From: Hyphomicrobiales bacterium
Lineage (GTDB): Bacteria > Pseudomonadota > Alphaproteobacteria > Rhizobiales > Rhizobiaceae
DNA: 64,000 nt
Reading direction: 5' to 3'
NCBI GenBank assembly: GCA_900469615.1
Contig: UBYA01000001.1
Location: 186,001 to 250,000, forward strand
In this document: piece after piece, positions 1-9,240 of the stretch
Numbering within the stretch: the stretch's first letter is position 1
How the letters are laid out: each line of letters starts with the position of its first letter
The notes under the pieces: generated by a model
What the model was told of the DNA's origin: nothing
The model's input: the letters and a program-made list of their open reading frames with translations, nothing else
Database searches by the model: none
Made by a program: the position numbers and the translations under genes

Positions 1-1058
1 GCCATGTCGCTGGCATCGACCTTGCGGCCAAAAAGCTTGGCCTCGCCTTCGCTGGCGGCGAGCAGGCCCGTCAGCATCTTCATCGTCGTGGTCTTGCCGC
101 ATCCGTTCGAACCCAGGAAGCCGAATATCTCGCCCTTCGGGATCTGGAAGCTGACATTGTCGACGGCGGTGAAATCACCAAAGCGCATGCTGAGATGGCT
201 TGCCTCGATGGCATAGACACCGTCCGTCGCTTGCGGACGCTGCGGAATGACGATCTCGTGGTAGTCGCGGCGATCAGCCTCCGGCAGCATGGCGATGAAG
301 GCGGCGTCGAGATCCCTGGTCTGCGTGCGTTCGAGAAGCTGCTTCGGCGTGCCGGTATCGAGCACCTTGCCGGCATTCATCGCGATCAGCCAGTCGAAAT
401 CGGCGGCTTCCTCCATGTAGGCCGTCGCAACGATGACGCTCATTCCCGGCCTGCTTGCCCGGATGCTGCCGATCAGCTCCCAGAACTGCCTGCGGGACAG
501 AGGATCGACGCCGGTCGTCGGTTCGTCGAGAATAAGCAGGTCCGGATCGTGAATGAGCGCGCAGCACAGCCCGAGCTTCTGCTTCATGCCGCCGGACAAT
601 TTTGCCGCCGGGCGCTCCGCAAACGGTCCGAGACCGGTACTGTCGAGCAGCTCGCCGATCCTGGTCTCTCGTTCCTTCCTGTCCTGGCCGAAAAGGCGCC
701 CGAAGAAATCGACATTCTCGAAAACGGACAGCGTCGGGTAAAGATTCTTGCCAAGTCCTTGCGGCATATAGGCAATCCGCGGGCAGCTGCGGTCGCGATG
801 CCGGGCATCGCTCATGTCGCCGCCGAACACCTCCACGCGCCCCGTCTGAACGGCGCGGGCTCCGGAAATCAGCGACAGGAGACTTGATTTGCCGACACCG
901 TCGGGGCCGATCAGGCCGGTCATCCTGCCCGCCGGTATCGCAAGCGTGACCTGATCGAGGCCGACGGCGCTCTTGTAGACGAGGCCGACATCGGTCAGCC
1001 TGGCGACAACGCCGCCATCCTCGTCGTTCCTCTTGGTGCGTTCGACGGTTTCGACCAT
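1..1058 (-). CDS. RbbA/YhiH-type ABC transporter ATP-binding protein (3' end outside window)
   Basis: The visible part is the N-terminal 352 residues of a protein with two tandem ABC ATPase domains. Domain 1 has Walker [10 protein letters not shown] near residues 51-59, signature LSGGMKQK and Walker B LLILDEPT. Domain 2 begins at the left edge with Walker [10 protein letters not shown]. Two ABC domains fused ahead of an ABC-2 permease, next to an HlyD protein, is the RbbA (YhiH) arrangement; the permease part would lie left of base 1. The ATG at 1058 lies 11 bases after the stop of the HlyD gene, so the two are co-transcribed. Likely role: export across the envelope; the ribosome-associated ATPase name comes from the E. 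coli homologue only. The family is clear, the substrate unknown. Confidence 0.85.
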   Translation of the reverse strand, partial: MVETVERTKRNDEDGGVVARLTDVGLVYKSAVGLDQVTLAIPAGRMTGLIGPDGVGKSSLLSLISGARAVQTGRVEVFGGDMSDARHRDRSCPRIAYMPQGLGKNLYPTLSVFENVDFFGRLFGQDRKERETRIGELLDSTGLGPFAERPAAKLSGGMKQKLGLCCALIHDPDLLILDEPTTGVDPLSRRQFWELIGSIRASRPGMSVIVATAYMEEAADFDWLIAMNAGKVLDTGTPKQLLERTQTRDLDAAFIAMLPEADRRDYHEIVIPQRPQATDGVYAIEASHLSMRFGDFTAVDNVSFQIPKGEIFGFLGSNGCGKTTTMKMLTGLLAASEGEAKLFGRKVDASDM

Positions 1059-1069
1059 GTCGTCAACCG

Positions 1070-2140
1070 CTACTTGACGAGATTGCGTTCGAGATTGTCA
1101 GGCCATTGCGCCTGCGGGTTGAGGCGCACATAGGCCATGCCGGGCAGCCCTGTCTTGACGTACTGGATGTATTTTTTCAGCAGCTCCTGGGGAATTTGGG
1201 CGCGAACTCGGAACGTGAGCTTCTGCCGTTCTTCCTCCGTTTCGACGGTTTTCGGCGTGAACTGCGCGACATCGGCGACGAAGGAGACCTTGGCGGGTAT
1301 CGTGTATTGCGGTGCGGCATCGAGCACGAGGCGGACGTCCGACCCGATCGAGGTGCGGCCCGCCTGTTCGGTCGGAAGGAAGAAGGTCATATAGACATCG
1401 CCGAGATCGACGAGGTTCAGCACGCGTCCGCCGGCTGCCAGCACTTCGCCGGGCTGGGCAATGCGATACTGGATGCGGCCGTCCCGTGGCGCCTTGAGGG
1501 TGCTGTCCGAAATATCCGTCTCAATGCTTTCGATTTCGGCCTTGGCGGCATCCACGGCGGCTTCCGCGTCGACGACCTGTGCCTTGGCGGCGTTGATGGC
1601 GGCGTCCGCCGCCGCGAGTGCCGCCTGTGCAGATGCGAGGGTTGCCCGTGCCGCCTGCTCGTTCGCCTCGCTATCGTCGACGACTTGCTGTGAGACGGTG
1701 TTGCTGCTCAGCAGCTGCCTGTTGCGGGCATTGGTCTTGCTCGCTGAATCCAGCTGGGCTTTTCGCTGCTCGATGACGGCGAGCGCAGACGTCTTTTCCG
1801 CCTGGCGCTGGGCGACAAGGCTGTGGGCGGTGTCGATGGCGATCTCGGCGCGGCGCAATTGCGCTTCGGCCTGGCGCTTGCGCGCATCGAGCTGCGCCGT
1901 ATCCATCTGGGCGAGCGTTTGGCCGGCGGTGACGAAATCCCCTTCGCGAACCGTCAGATCCTGCAATCGTCCCGCCGTCTTGGCGGCGATGTCGATCTCG
2001 ACCGCTTCGATACGGCCGTTGCTTGCGGCAAAACCGCTGGGAAGGCCGCGGTCGTTGACGAGCGTCCAGGCATAGTAGCCACCTGCCGCAACGATGAGGA
2101 TGATCGCGCCCGCAAGCCAGGTCTTTCGTGAAACAGCCAT
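1070..2140 (-). CDS. HlyD-family membrane fusion (periplasmic adaptor) protein
   Basis: An inner-membrane anchor (about residues 7-26 of the longer form) is followed by a biotinyl-lipoyl half ([17 protein letters not shown]), a long Ala/Gln-rich coiled coil (about residues 75-200), the second lipoyl half ([20 protein letters not shown]) and a beta-barrel domain. It resembles YhiI, the partner of RbbA-type transporters, and would bridge the inner-membrane exporter to an outer-membrane channel. Two in-frame ATGs compete, at 2152 and 2140; I prefer 2140 because a GGAGAAGG ribosome binding site lies just before it, inside the longer reading. First gene of a two-gene or longer leftward operon with the ABC ATPase. 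Confidence 0.85.
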   Translation of the reverse strand: MAVSRKTWLAGAIILIVAAGGYYAWTLVNDRGLPSGFAASNGRIEAVEIDIAAKTAGRLQDLTVREGDFVTAGQTLAQMDTAQLDARKRQAEAQLRRAEIAIDTAHSLVAQRQAEKTSALAVIEQRKAQLDSASKTNARNRQLLSSNTVSQQVVDDSEANEQAARATLASAQAALAAADAAINAAKAQVVDAEAAVDAAKAEIESIETDISDSTLKAPRDGRIQYRIAQPGEVLAAGGRVLNLVDLGDVYMTFFLPTEQAGRTSIGSDVRLVLDAAPQYTIPAKVSFVADVAQFTPKTVETEEERQKLTFRVRAQIPQELLKKYIQYVKTGLPGMAYVRLNPQAQWPDNLERNLVK

Positions 2141-2407
2141 TGCCTTCTCCATAAGCCACCGACCCGCACGATATCGGGCCGCATACGCAAACTACCTGAA
2201 GCTCTCGATCGCCCATCGCGCAATCGGCGGCCTGGTTACTGTTTCCGGCAAGCGTTCCATCACAAGGCACTCCATCAACGGGGTTGTCTTGACTGCGAAA
2301 ATGCCGGCGAGAAGCGCGGCTATGCTGGCTGAAAGCGACCGCTGCAAGCGCGACCGCCGAGGACGAAGTGATATGCCGTTCCGGCGGCCACATTGACGAA
2401 GGCAACC

Positions 2408-2435
2408 GCCCCGGGGGAGCCGCCCCGGGGGAGCC
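2408..2435. repeat. Perfect tandem duplication of a 14-base GC-rich unit
   Basis: The unit GCCCCGGGGGAGCC occurs twice head to tail (2408-2421 and 2422-2435). Each unit contains the self-complementary core CCCCGGGG. It lies in non-coding DNA upstream of the HlyD gene. It may be polymerase slippage or a small structured element; I see no function. Confidence 0.8.
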
Positions 2436-2636
2436 GCCGCCGCGCATTCGGCGCCGATAGTGTCCAGGATGCCGGCAATCGCAACGATGTGGCATCAATA
2501 TCCGCAAGCCCGGAACATGTCGATATGACGAGCAGACCGGACAATCCGAAGCGGGTAGCAACCACCCGCGCCCGGAAACCCACGGTAACAAGGAGACGTA
2601 CGGTTTTCAATACTGTCAGCAATCCAAACGGGTTTC

Positions 2637-2864
2637 GTGCGCGACTTTCGGTATGCTCGGTTGCATGGCGATGTCTTGCTGGGGTTGGAGGTCCGCTCCG
2701 TTGCCGCCGGGGAGACTGGCGATGTCTCCGGCATTCCGGAACAGGCGCATGACACCATCGCATCGATGCTTGCGACGATTACCGGCGCATTTTTGCCGGA
2801 CATGGAGTGCGGGAAGATCGCATCGTCAAATGCCGGGATCAAACAGGCTTTATATCGTGGCTGA
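2637..2864 (+). CDS. Possible small protein of unknown function (GTG start, 75 aa)
   Basis: A 75-codon frame starting with GTG, with many G/C third positions in its middle part and a plausible amphipathic segment (HDTIASMLATITGAFLPD). I recognise no family, there is no strong ribosome binding site, and it ends 4 bases before the stop of the convergent DUF4239 gene. It could be a real small protein, the tail of a decayed gene or chance. Confidence 0.2.
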   Translation: MRDFRYARLHGDVLLGLEVRSVAAGETGDVSGIPEQAHDTIASMLATITGAFLPDMECGKIASSNAGIKQALYRG

Positions 2865-2868
2865 TGCC

Positions 2869-3669
2869 CTACTGGACCAACATGTCGGCAAGAGCATGCC
2901 GCATCGATACGCTCGAAATACCGAAAAAGCCTCCATAGGGAAGATCAAGGTCCAGGATCACGAACATGACGCTTGCGACCGAAACGATGGCGACGACGAC
3001 AAGGGAGGCCGCGAGCGGATTTCTGGGGGCCTGAAGCCCGAAGCTCAGGAAAACCAGCATAAGCCAGAAGATCAGCACGCCCAGAAACGGCGCTGAAAGC
3101 GAGCCGTGAGCGTCCTCGATGACGGTCCATCGCCCGACCATGAGATTGCTGAAAAGCTGGCTGCAACGGGCCGCGAGGACCTGATGCAACGGGTCGCCCG
3201 GCTGCTGGCGGGCAATGCCAAGGCCAATGTTGTTCAGAATTGTCCCCAGAACGGGTGCTTCTCCGGTCAGCGGCAATTTCGCTATGTCGGGATGTGTCGC
3301 TCCCGCGGGCAGGGGCTCTCCCGGCCATGTGCTGGCAATGACCGCGGCTGTATAGCTGCGCAAAAGTTGCCTTTCTCCGTCCAGTGCGGAGCCATAGTTT
3401 CTCAGACATGCATCCATTTCCGAGAGGCTCGCCGCGTAGTGATTGCGATCATGGGAGGCTGTCGTGAATGCGGTGAGTTCGGACGCCAGCAGCAGGCTCA
3501 TCACGAGCGCGGCAAAAGTCACGAGCAAGGCCGTTACGACTCGAAGGAAGTCTATCGTCTCGCTGCCGCGATGAGGAGCGGGCAATCTGGCGCGCAGCAG
3601 CGAGCCTGCTGCGGCGCTGATCACAAGGAGAACGAACAAAACCAGCGTCCAGATCGCTTCGCGCGGCAT
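2869..3669 (-). CDS. DUF4239 (bestrophin-like domain) membrane protein
   Basis: About 266 residues from the chosen start (MPREAIWTLVLF). Two hydrophobic segments near the N-terminus, a soluble middle with conserved-looking Arg/Glu helices (RNHYAASLSEMDACLRNYG) and two C-terminal hydrophobic segments ending in LDLDLPYGGFFGIS followed by SMRHALADM fit DUF4239, an inner-membrane family of unknown function. The ATG at 3669 is preferred over 3735 because GGAG lies 9 bases upstream and the first membrane helix then begins near residue 5. No operon partner is obvious; the gene lies alone between the HlyD and BASS genes. Confidence 0.75.
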   Translation of the reverse strand: MPREAIWTLVLFVLLVISAAAGSLLRARLPAPHRGSETIDFLRVVTALLVTFAALVMSLLLASELTAFTTASHDRNHYAASLSEMDACLRNYGSALDGERQLLRSYTAAVIASTWPGEPLPAGATHPDIAKLPLTGEAPVLGTILNNIGLGIARQQPGDPLHQVLAARCSQLFSNLMVGRWTVIEDAHGSLSAPFLGVLIFWLMLVFLSFGLQAPRNPLAASLVVVAIVSVASVMFVILDLDLPYGGFFGISSVSMRHALADMLVQ

Positions 3670-3853
3670 CGAGAAATGCTCCAACTCCACCTGGCTTCGG
3701 ATTATGTCATGTCTTCCGGCGGAACGGGAGATCAAAAGCCCCGCGATGTCTCAACGCGGAAGCTCAATGGCGGAAGCGGCCGAGGCCTTGCCTATGCGGA
3801 CCTGGAAACGGCAAATGCATCGGCTTGTTTTGGGAGGACGCGGAGGACGGAGG

Positions 3854-3890
3854 GATAGCGGTTCTGGCCGAAGGCGTTCGATCCGCTATC
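3854..3890 (-). terminator. Candidate hairpin downstream of the BASS transporter gene
   Basis: Arms GATAGCGG (3854-3861) and CCGCTATC (3883-3890) are perfect 8-base complements around a 21-base loop, starting 10 bases after the stop of the leftward transporter gene. There is no T-run, so it may act as an mRNA 3' end rather than an intrinsic terminator. Confidence 0.4.
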
Positions 3891-3899
3891 GTCCACAGG

Positions 3900-4856
3900 T
3901 CACTTGGCGCCGATGGACTCGGCTTTGGCGTCGTCCGTACGCCCGGAGAAATAGTTTGCAATCAGCGCGCCAGAGATATTGTGCCAAACGCTGAAGATCG
4001 CGCTCGGCACGGCGGCGAGCGGTGAAAAATAAGCGGTCGCAAGAGCGGCACCCAAGCCGCTGTTCTGCATGCCGACCTCGATTGCCAGGGCTTTTCGCTT
4101 GTAGAGATTGAGGCCGAACGCCTTGGCGGCAAAGAAGCCGAGAAGATAGCCGAGGCCGTTGTGCAGCACCACCACGGCGAAGATCAGCAGGCCCGACTGC
4201 GCGATCGCGGCCTTGCTGACGCCGACGACGGCCGCAACGATCAATACGATACCGATTACGCTGACGATGGGAAGCACGGGTATTGCCGTCTTGACGACGC
4301 GCGGAAGCAGCTTTTGCGCCAGGAAGCCGAGGGCGAGCGGCAGAATGATGACCTGCAGAATGCCGACAAACATGGCCCAGGCATTCACCGGCAGATACTG
4401 GCTGGCAAACATCCAGACGAGGAAGGGCGTCACGATCGGTGCGGCGAGCGTCGTGACGCTCGTGCAGGCAACGCTGAGCGCCACATCCCCCTTGGCGAGA
4501 TAGGTCATGACGTTGCTGGAGGTCCCGCCGGGGCAGCAACCGACGAGGATGACACCGGCGGCGACTTCGGGCGGCATCGGGATGACGCGCGTGAGCAAAA
4601 GGGCGAGGGCCGGCATGATGACGAAATGAGCCACGACGCCGATGGCGACTTCCACCGGCCTGCGGCCCAGTTCACGAAAATCGTCGATGGAAATGGTGAG
4701 ACCCATGCCGAACATGATGATGCCGAGCAGGGTAACGATATAGGGCGCGAACTGCTTGAAGACGTCAGGCAGGAGGAATCCGAGAACGGCAAACAGGATG
4801 ACCCAGATCGCAAACGTCTTGCCGACGAATGCCGAAAATGATGCGAGCGCTTTCAA
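3900..4856 (-). CDS. Bile acid:sodium symporter (BASS) family transporter, PanS-like
   Basis: 318 residues with about nine hydrophobic segments. The GCCPGGTSSNVMTYLAKGD motif (about residues 105-123) and a later GMQNSGLGAALA motif (about 265-276) are the paired crossover signatures of the BASS fold, which couples import of organic anions to sodium. Among BASS branches this sequence looks most like PanS/YocS-type bacterial members (keto-acid or pantoate-type substrates) rather than true bile acid carriers; the substrate is inferred. The start is TTG at 4856, preceded by GAGGAG at 6 bases. It is divergent from the ECF sigma gene of iron locus 1. Confidence 0.85.
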   Translation of the reverse strand: MKALASFSAFVGKTFAIWVILFAVLGFLLPDVFKQFAPYIVTLLGIIMFGMGLTISIDDFRELGRRPVEVAIGVVAHFVIMPALALLLTRVIPMPPEVAAGVILVGCCPGGTSSNVMTYLAKGDVALSVACTSVTTLAAPIVTPFLVWMFASQYLPVNAWAMFVGILQVIILPLALGFLAQKLLPRVVKTAIPVLPIVSVIGIVLIVAAVVGVSKAAIAQSGLLIFAVVVLHNGLGYLLGFFAAKAFGLNLYKRKALAIEVGMQNSGLGAALATAYFSPLAAVPSAIFSVWHNISGALIANYFSGRTDDAKAESIGAK

Positions 4857-5036
4857 CGTAGTCTCCTCAGGGGGGGCTGATGAACGCCCCTTATCCCTTC
4901 ACAGCCTCGAGTCAAGCGCATGCGTGCCCCAAAGCGTTCGCTCTGGCGAGACAGTTGGCCGTGGGCCGGAAGAATGGCCTGCGCAAACCGCGTTCATCCA
5001 AATTGTAATTGCGGAAGATCTCAAAACGCTATAAGC

Positions 5037-5057
5037 GGAGTTTTAAACTCCAGTTTA
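5037..5057. promoter_or_regulatory. Overlapping perfect palindromes upstream of the iron-locus sigma gene
   Basis: GGAGTTTTAAACTCC (5037-5051) is a perfect inverted repeat. It overlaps a second one, TAAACTCCAGTTTA (5044-5057). They sit 23-43 bases before the GTG start of the ECF sigma gene, where a repressor would act. It does not match the TGA-N9-TCA RirA box or a classical Fur box as I know them, so the regulator is open. Confidence 0.5.
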
Positions 5058-5079
5058 AGCGTGGTCGCAGGCGCCTCTC

Positions 5080-5568
5080 GTGACGACAAAGCAATCCGAA
5101 ATCGAATCCCTCTATGCTTCCGAGCGGATGCGCCTTGAACGCCTGGCCGGGCGAAAAGTCGGCCGCTCGAATGCCGCGGATGTGGTGCAGGACGTCTTTG
5201 CCGCCGTCTGGTCCCGGGCAGTGGAGCATATCACGCTCACGCCGGCCTATCTCTCTCGCGCTACGCAATATATGGCGATCAGCCAATTTCGGGCGGAGCA
5301 GCGCCGCGAACGGCTTCTCGGCGGCTTGCGGGAGGAACAATATGCACCTCCCGTCATACAGCCGGATCAGATCGTTGCCGCCCGCCAGGACGTCCAGCGG
5401 CTGCAGGCGGTGATCGGAACCTTGCCCGAACGAACGCGGCAGGTTTTCCTGCTCAACCGGATGCACAACTGCACGTATGACGAAATAGCGTTCGGCCTCA
5501 ATATTTCCTACAGCACCGTCGAGCGCGAAATCGCAAAAGCGCTTCTTGCCTGCAAAAATGCACTATAG
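5080..5568 (+). CDS. FecI-like ECF RNA polymerase sigma factor (iron locus 1)
   Basis: 162 residues: sigma region 2 (ADVVQDVFAAVW near residues 33-44, promoter -10 recognition) and region 4 (LPERTRQVFLLNRM, then the helix-turn-helix TYDEIAFGLNISYSTVEREI). It lacks the regions 1 and 3 of housekeeping sigma factors, which defines the ECF class. FecR, a TonB-dependent receptor with an STN domain, a binding protein and a permease follow in order, so it is the FecI-type member of a cell-surface signalling system that should activate the receptor operon when the ferric chelate binds. The start is GTG; a later ATG would cut into region 2. Confidence 0.9.
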   Translation: MTTKQSEIESLYASERMRLERLAGRKVGRSNAADVVQDVFAAVWSRAVEHITLTPAYLSRATQYMAISQFRAEQRRERLLGGLREEQYAPPVIQPDQIVAARQDVQRLQAVIGTLPERTRQVFLLNRMHNCTYDEIAFGLNISYSTVEREIAKALLACKNAL

Positions 5569-5670
5569 CCGTCCTATCCCTGAGGGTAGGCATGCGCATC
5601 GCGCGATATAGGATATGAAGAGCATGGGGAACCGTGTTCGCCTAAGCGCGACGGCAGGTGATTTCATTCG

Positions 5671-6666
5671 ATGACAGACGATCGACAACAGTTACGCGAC
5701 CAGTCATTGATCGAGCGGGAGGCCGTTGCCTGGTTCACCCGCATGAACGGCAAGCCGTCGCGCCAGGAGAAAAGCGACTTTCAGCGCTGGCTGCAGGCAT
5801 CCTCCGATCACCGGCAAGCCTACGACCAGTTACGCGGTCTGTGGCGGGACATGGGATCGAATGCGCAGCTTTCGACGCCTCATGAAGACCCCGATCTCGC
5901 CGCTCCTTTGGAGAGGATTCGCCGTCTTCGCGACGAACGGAAGACAGGCAAGCTCGGACCGGTCATCGTCGGCTGTCTCGCGCTTCTGGTGGCAAGCTGC
6001 TGGCTTTGGCTGGAGCGGCCGACTCTTTTGCAGGATATGCAGGCGGATTTCGTGTCTCCGCGAGGCGAGCGGCGGCAGATTACCCTGGCCGACGGGTCGC
6101 ATGTGTTGCTGGATGCGGACACGGCGATCGATGTTGCGCTGTCGGGGCCGGAAAGGCGCGTGCGCCTTTTGCGTGGCACGGCTTTCTTTTCGGTCGTCCA
6201 CACGGGCAAGCCGTTCGTCGTCGAGGCGCAAAACGGCCAGGCGAGAGTACTTGGGACCGAATTCGACGTCGCGATGAACGAGGATCGTCAGGTGACGGTC
6301 ACTCTTGCGAGAGGCAGCGTCGAAGTCGGCATCAGCGGAGACGGGCAGGACGTGCTGCTGAAGCCCGGCGAAAGCGTGGACTATGGCGAATCCGGAATGG
6401 GCCGGGTGAGGGAAGCCGTCATCTCGGACGAGATGGCCTGGCATGAGGGCCGGTTCGTCTTCAACAATGCCCCGCTGACCAATGTGCTTGCCCAGATCGA
6501 GCGGTATCGGGACGGGAGAATCGTCGTCATCGGCTCCGCCATCGGCAATCTGAGGGTCAGCGGCAATATTTCGCTGGATGATACCGACAAGGCACTTGCC
6601 GCCGTCCAGTCGTCCGTAGGATTCCAGATGCGCAGCTTCGGGAAGCTGACCGTCATCGGCCCATAG
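5671..6666 (+). CDS. fecR: FecR-family transmembrane signalling protein (iron locus 1)
   Basis: 331 residues. The N-terminal cytoplasmic DUF4880 part (AVAWFTRMNGKPSRQEKSDF and HRQAYDQLRGLWRDM) contacts the sigma factor. One membrane helix (VIVGCLALLVASCWLWL, about residues 100-116) follows, then the periplasmic FecR domain (VSPRGERRQITLADGSHVLLD, about 140-160) and a C-terminal STN-like part (NNAPLTNVLAQIERYRD). It relays receptor occupancy from the STN domain of the TonB-dependent receptor to the ECF sigma. ATG at 5671 is preceded by AGGTGA at 9 bases. It lies 102 bases after the sigma gene and ahead of the receptor. Confidence 0.92.
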   Translation: MTDDRQQLRDQSLIEREAVAWFTRMNGKPSRQEKSDFQRWLQASSDHRQAYDQLRGLWRDMGSNAQLSTPHEDPDLAAPLERIRRLRDERKTGKLGPVIVGCLALLVASCWLWLERPTLLQDMQADFVSPRGERRQITLADGSHVLLDADTAIDVALSGPERRVRLLRGTAFFSVVHTGKPFVVEAQNGQARVLGTEFDVAMNEDRQVTVTLARGSVEVGISGDGQDVLLKPGESVDYGESGMGRVREAVISDEMAWHEGRFVFNNAPLTNVLAQIERYRDGRIVVIGSAIGNLRVSGNISLDDTDKALAAVQSSVGFQMRSFGKLTVIGP

Positions 6667-6685
6667 TGCGATTGCAAAAGCTTCG

Positions 6686-6706
6686 CCGGAAATTTTTTCG
6701 GAAAAT
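6686..6706 (+). promoter_or_regulatory. Candidate FecI-type -35 region before the receptor gene
   Basis: Two GGAAAT-like elements, GGAAAT (6688-6693) and GGAAAAT (6700-6706), lie in the gap between fecR and the receptor gene. GGAAAT is the -35 element known for FecI-dependent promoters. No clear -10 follows at the expected distance, and the same stretch (CCGGAAATTTTTTCGG) can also fold weakly. Suggestive only. Confidence 0.25.
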
Positions 6707-6807
6707 ATGAGGGTATGCGCTCCTGCCCGGCGATAGACACTGTGAGGAGGCTGGCAAGAAGGGCTCGCCGGCTTCTCTCGCGTTTCGAAGATAGCAAGGG
6801 CGGACGT

Positions 6808-9240
6808 ATGAGGGGCATGACAACGAAAGGCAGGACCTATGTCCTGCTTGCGGCGACGGTTTTGGCAGGCGCTGCCGGAAACAGCATAAGCTACACGAAA
6901 GCGCTCGCGCAGGCTGTTGACCAGAGAACGCATAGTTTCGACATTCCCGCAAAGCCGATCCGCGAGGCGATGAACGATATCGTTCGCGCCACGGGCATCA
7001 ACGTCGTCTTCCCCGAAACGCCGGCGGCATCGGCGATCGGCCGGCCGGTCCATGGCTCCATGAGCACCGCCCAGGCAATCGGGGTGCTCCTGAGCGGTTC
7101 CGGACTGCACTACAGCTTCACGAATTCAAATACGGTTACGATCGCCGGCGCCTCGCGAGTTGGCGGCACCGGCACTGCCTCCGATGCGACGACGCTTGCT
7201 CCGATCGTCGTCAAGGGCGCGTCGGCAACCACCGAGGGCACGAATTCCTATGGCAGCGGCTACGCGAATGTGGCGGGGAAGGAAGAAGTTCCGATCAAGG
7301 AAACCCCGCAGTCCGTGTCTGTCGTCACCCGCAAGCGTATCGAGGACCAGAACCTGACGACCCTCGATCAGGCGATCGCCAATGCGACGGGCATGGTCGT
7401 GCAGCAAGCGGATTCCGACCGTCCCGCCTACTATTCGCGCGGCTTTCAGGTGAACACGATCCAGATCGGCGGCGTTCCAACGAATATCGCTTTGCCGACC
7501 TCGGCACAGGATCTCGCCATGTACGATCGCGTCGAGGTTCTAAGAGGGCCGGCGGGCTTGCTGAACGGTCTCGGCTCTCCGGGCGGCACGATCAATCTCG
7601 TTCGAAAGCTCCCGATGGACGAGTTTCATGTTACCGACGAAGTCTCCGCCGGCTCCTACCGCAATCTTCGCAACGAGCTCGACGTCACCGGCCCCTTGAA
7701 CAGCGACGGCAGCCTGCGCGGCCGCGTCGTGGGCACGTTGCAGACCCAGGACTTCAAGGAGGACGACACCTATCGCAGGCTCGGACAGATCTACGGCGTG
7801 CTCGAAGGCGACATTTCAGACGATACGACCATCCGGGGTGGGGCCTATTACCAGCGCAGCCCCGCGCGGGAAAACTGGGTCGGTATTCCCGTAACGACGG
7901 ACTACAAGTTTCTGGACGTTTCGCGCTCGACATTCTTCGGGTCGCCCTGGAACAAAAGCACATACAGCCAGACCGGCGCGTTCGCCGAGCTCGAGCATCA
8001 ATTCGACAATGGTTGGAAGACCAAGGCGACCCTCAATTATGCCCGCTACCAGAGCAGCATTATCGCAAACTCGATCAACAGCATGGTCGATCCCTCCACG
8101 TTGACGGCCGACATCGTTGCCAACAAATGGGCTCAGGACGACCAGCAATATGCGCTCGACTGGTACACGACAGGCCCGGTCGAGCTGGGCGGCCGCGAGC
8201 ACAAGCTGACATTTGGCGTCAATGCTTCGCATGAAGACCTGGAGCAGAAGAACTATTACGGTCCGTCCGGCAACGAATTCTATAGCCATGTCGGAGACAT
8301 TTTCGATTGGAACGTCCCCGAACCGGATTTTCCAAATGTCTACGGTCGCCGCACCGTAACCAACCAGTATGGGGTTTACGGCAACGCCAGGATCAGCCTT
8401 GCCGATCCCCTGACACTGGTCGCGGGCGGACGTGTCATCTGGTGGAACAGCTCCTACAAGCCGAATGCCGACGAGAACTACTGGGGCGATACCAATATAC
8501 ATGACGACATCGGCCCCAAGGCGATTCCGTTTGCCGGGCTGGTATATGATCTGAACGATACCTTCTCCGTCTACGGCAGCTATGCCAAGATCTTCCAGCC
8601 GCAAGTCGTGCGCGATGTCAGCGGAAAGCTGCTGGCGCCTGTGGACGGTCAGCAATACGAAGTCGGACTCAAGGGCAGCTTCCTGGACGACAGGCTGAAT
8701 GCCTCGGTCGCCTTGTTCAGCCTGACGCAGAAGAACCGCGCGATGGCCGATCCCAGCGACCCCACCGGCTCGATCTACTTCGCTCAGGGCAAGGCACGCT
8801 CCCAGGGTCTCGATTTTGAAGTCTCGGGCCAGGTGACGGATCAGTGGAATGTCTTTGCCGGTTATACCTATACGAACACCAAGAACTACGACGATAGTAA
8901 CAGCACGGACTATGTTGCCTTCAGCTCGATCGCTCCGCGCCATCTCTTCAAGCTCTGGACGACCTACACCTTGCCGAACGACCTCGACAAATGGACGATT
9001 GGCGGCGGTCTTTACGCGTCCAGCAGCTTTTATAACAAAGACGATGGCGGGAAGCTGGTCGCACCGGGTTACATGACCGCTTCGGCCTCGGTGTCCTACA
9101 AGATCAACGAGCATTATACCGCGTCGTTGAGCGTGGATAACATCTTCAACAGGGAATATATCCGGTCGATAAACAATACCTCCACCGGATTTTATGGCGA
9201 TCCCCGCACCTTCCTCTTCAAGGTGAGGGCAACGTGGTAG
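6808..9240 (+). CDS. TonB-dependent siderophore receptor with STN signalling domain (iron locus 1)
   Basis: About 810 residues from ATG 6808 (AAGGG 8 bases upstream), giving an N-terminal signal peptide (TYVLLAATVLAGAAG). Next is the STN domain (FDIPAKPIREAMNDIVRATG), which touches FecR, then the plug (VPIKETPQSVSVVTRKRI, later YDRVEVLRGPAGLLNGLGSP) and a beta-barrel ending in an aromatic residue (FLFKVRATW). It is the outer-membrane ferric-siderophore receptor; the plug motifs match FpvA/FhuE/FoxA-type siderophore receptors rather than haem or cobalamin receptors. The ligand is unknown. The binding protein overlaps its stop codon. Confidence 0.93.
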   Translation: MRGMTTKGRTYVLLAATVLAGAAGNSISYTKALAQAVDQRTHSFDIPAKPIREAMNDIVRATGINVVFPETPAASAIGRPVHGSMSTAQAIGVLLSGSGLHYSFTNSNTVTIAGASRVGGTGTASDATTLAPIVVKGASATTEGTNSYGSGYANVAGKEEVPIKETPQSVSVVTRKRIEDQNLTTLDQAIANATGMVVQQADSDRPAYYSRGFQVNTIQIGGVPTNIALPTSAQDLAMYDRVEVLRGPAGLLNGLGSPGGTINLVRKLPMDEFHVTDEVSAGSYRNLRNELDVTGPLNSDGSLRGRVVGTLQTQDFKEDDTYRRLGQIYGVLEGDISDDTTIRGGAYYQRSPARENWVGIPVTTDYKFLDVSRSTFFGSPWNKSTYSQTGAFAELEHQFDNGWKTKATLNYARYQSSIIANSINSMVDPSTLTADIVANKWAQDDQQYALDWYTTGPVELGGREHKLTFGVNASHEDLEQKNYYGPSGNEFYSHVGDIFDWNVPEPDFPNVYGRRTVTNQYGVYGNARISLADPLTLVAGGRVIWWNSSYKPNADENYWGDTNIHDDIGPKAIPFAGLVYDLNDTFSVYGSYAKIFQPQVVRDVSGKLLAPVDGQQYEVGLKGSFLDDRLNASVALFSLTQKNRAMADPSDPTGSIYFAQGKARSQGLDFEVSGQVTDQWNVFAGYTYTNTKNYDDSNSTDYVAFSSIAPRHLFKLWTTYTLPNDLDKWTIGGGLYASSSFYNKDDGGKLVAPGYMTASASVSYKINEHYTASLSVDNIFNREYIRSINNTSTGFYGDPRTFLFKVRATW

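Larger units (their letters stand above)
2141..2868. other. Intergenic stretch with no confident gene
   Basis: About 730 bases between the HlyD gene and the DUF4239 gene, both leftward, so it should carry the promoter of the HlyD-ABC operon. It contains a 14-base tandem duplication (2408-2435) and one weakly supported small rightward reading frame (2637-2864). The other open frames are shifted or antisense and show no recognisable domain. Confidence 0.5.
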
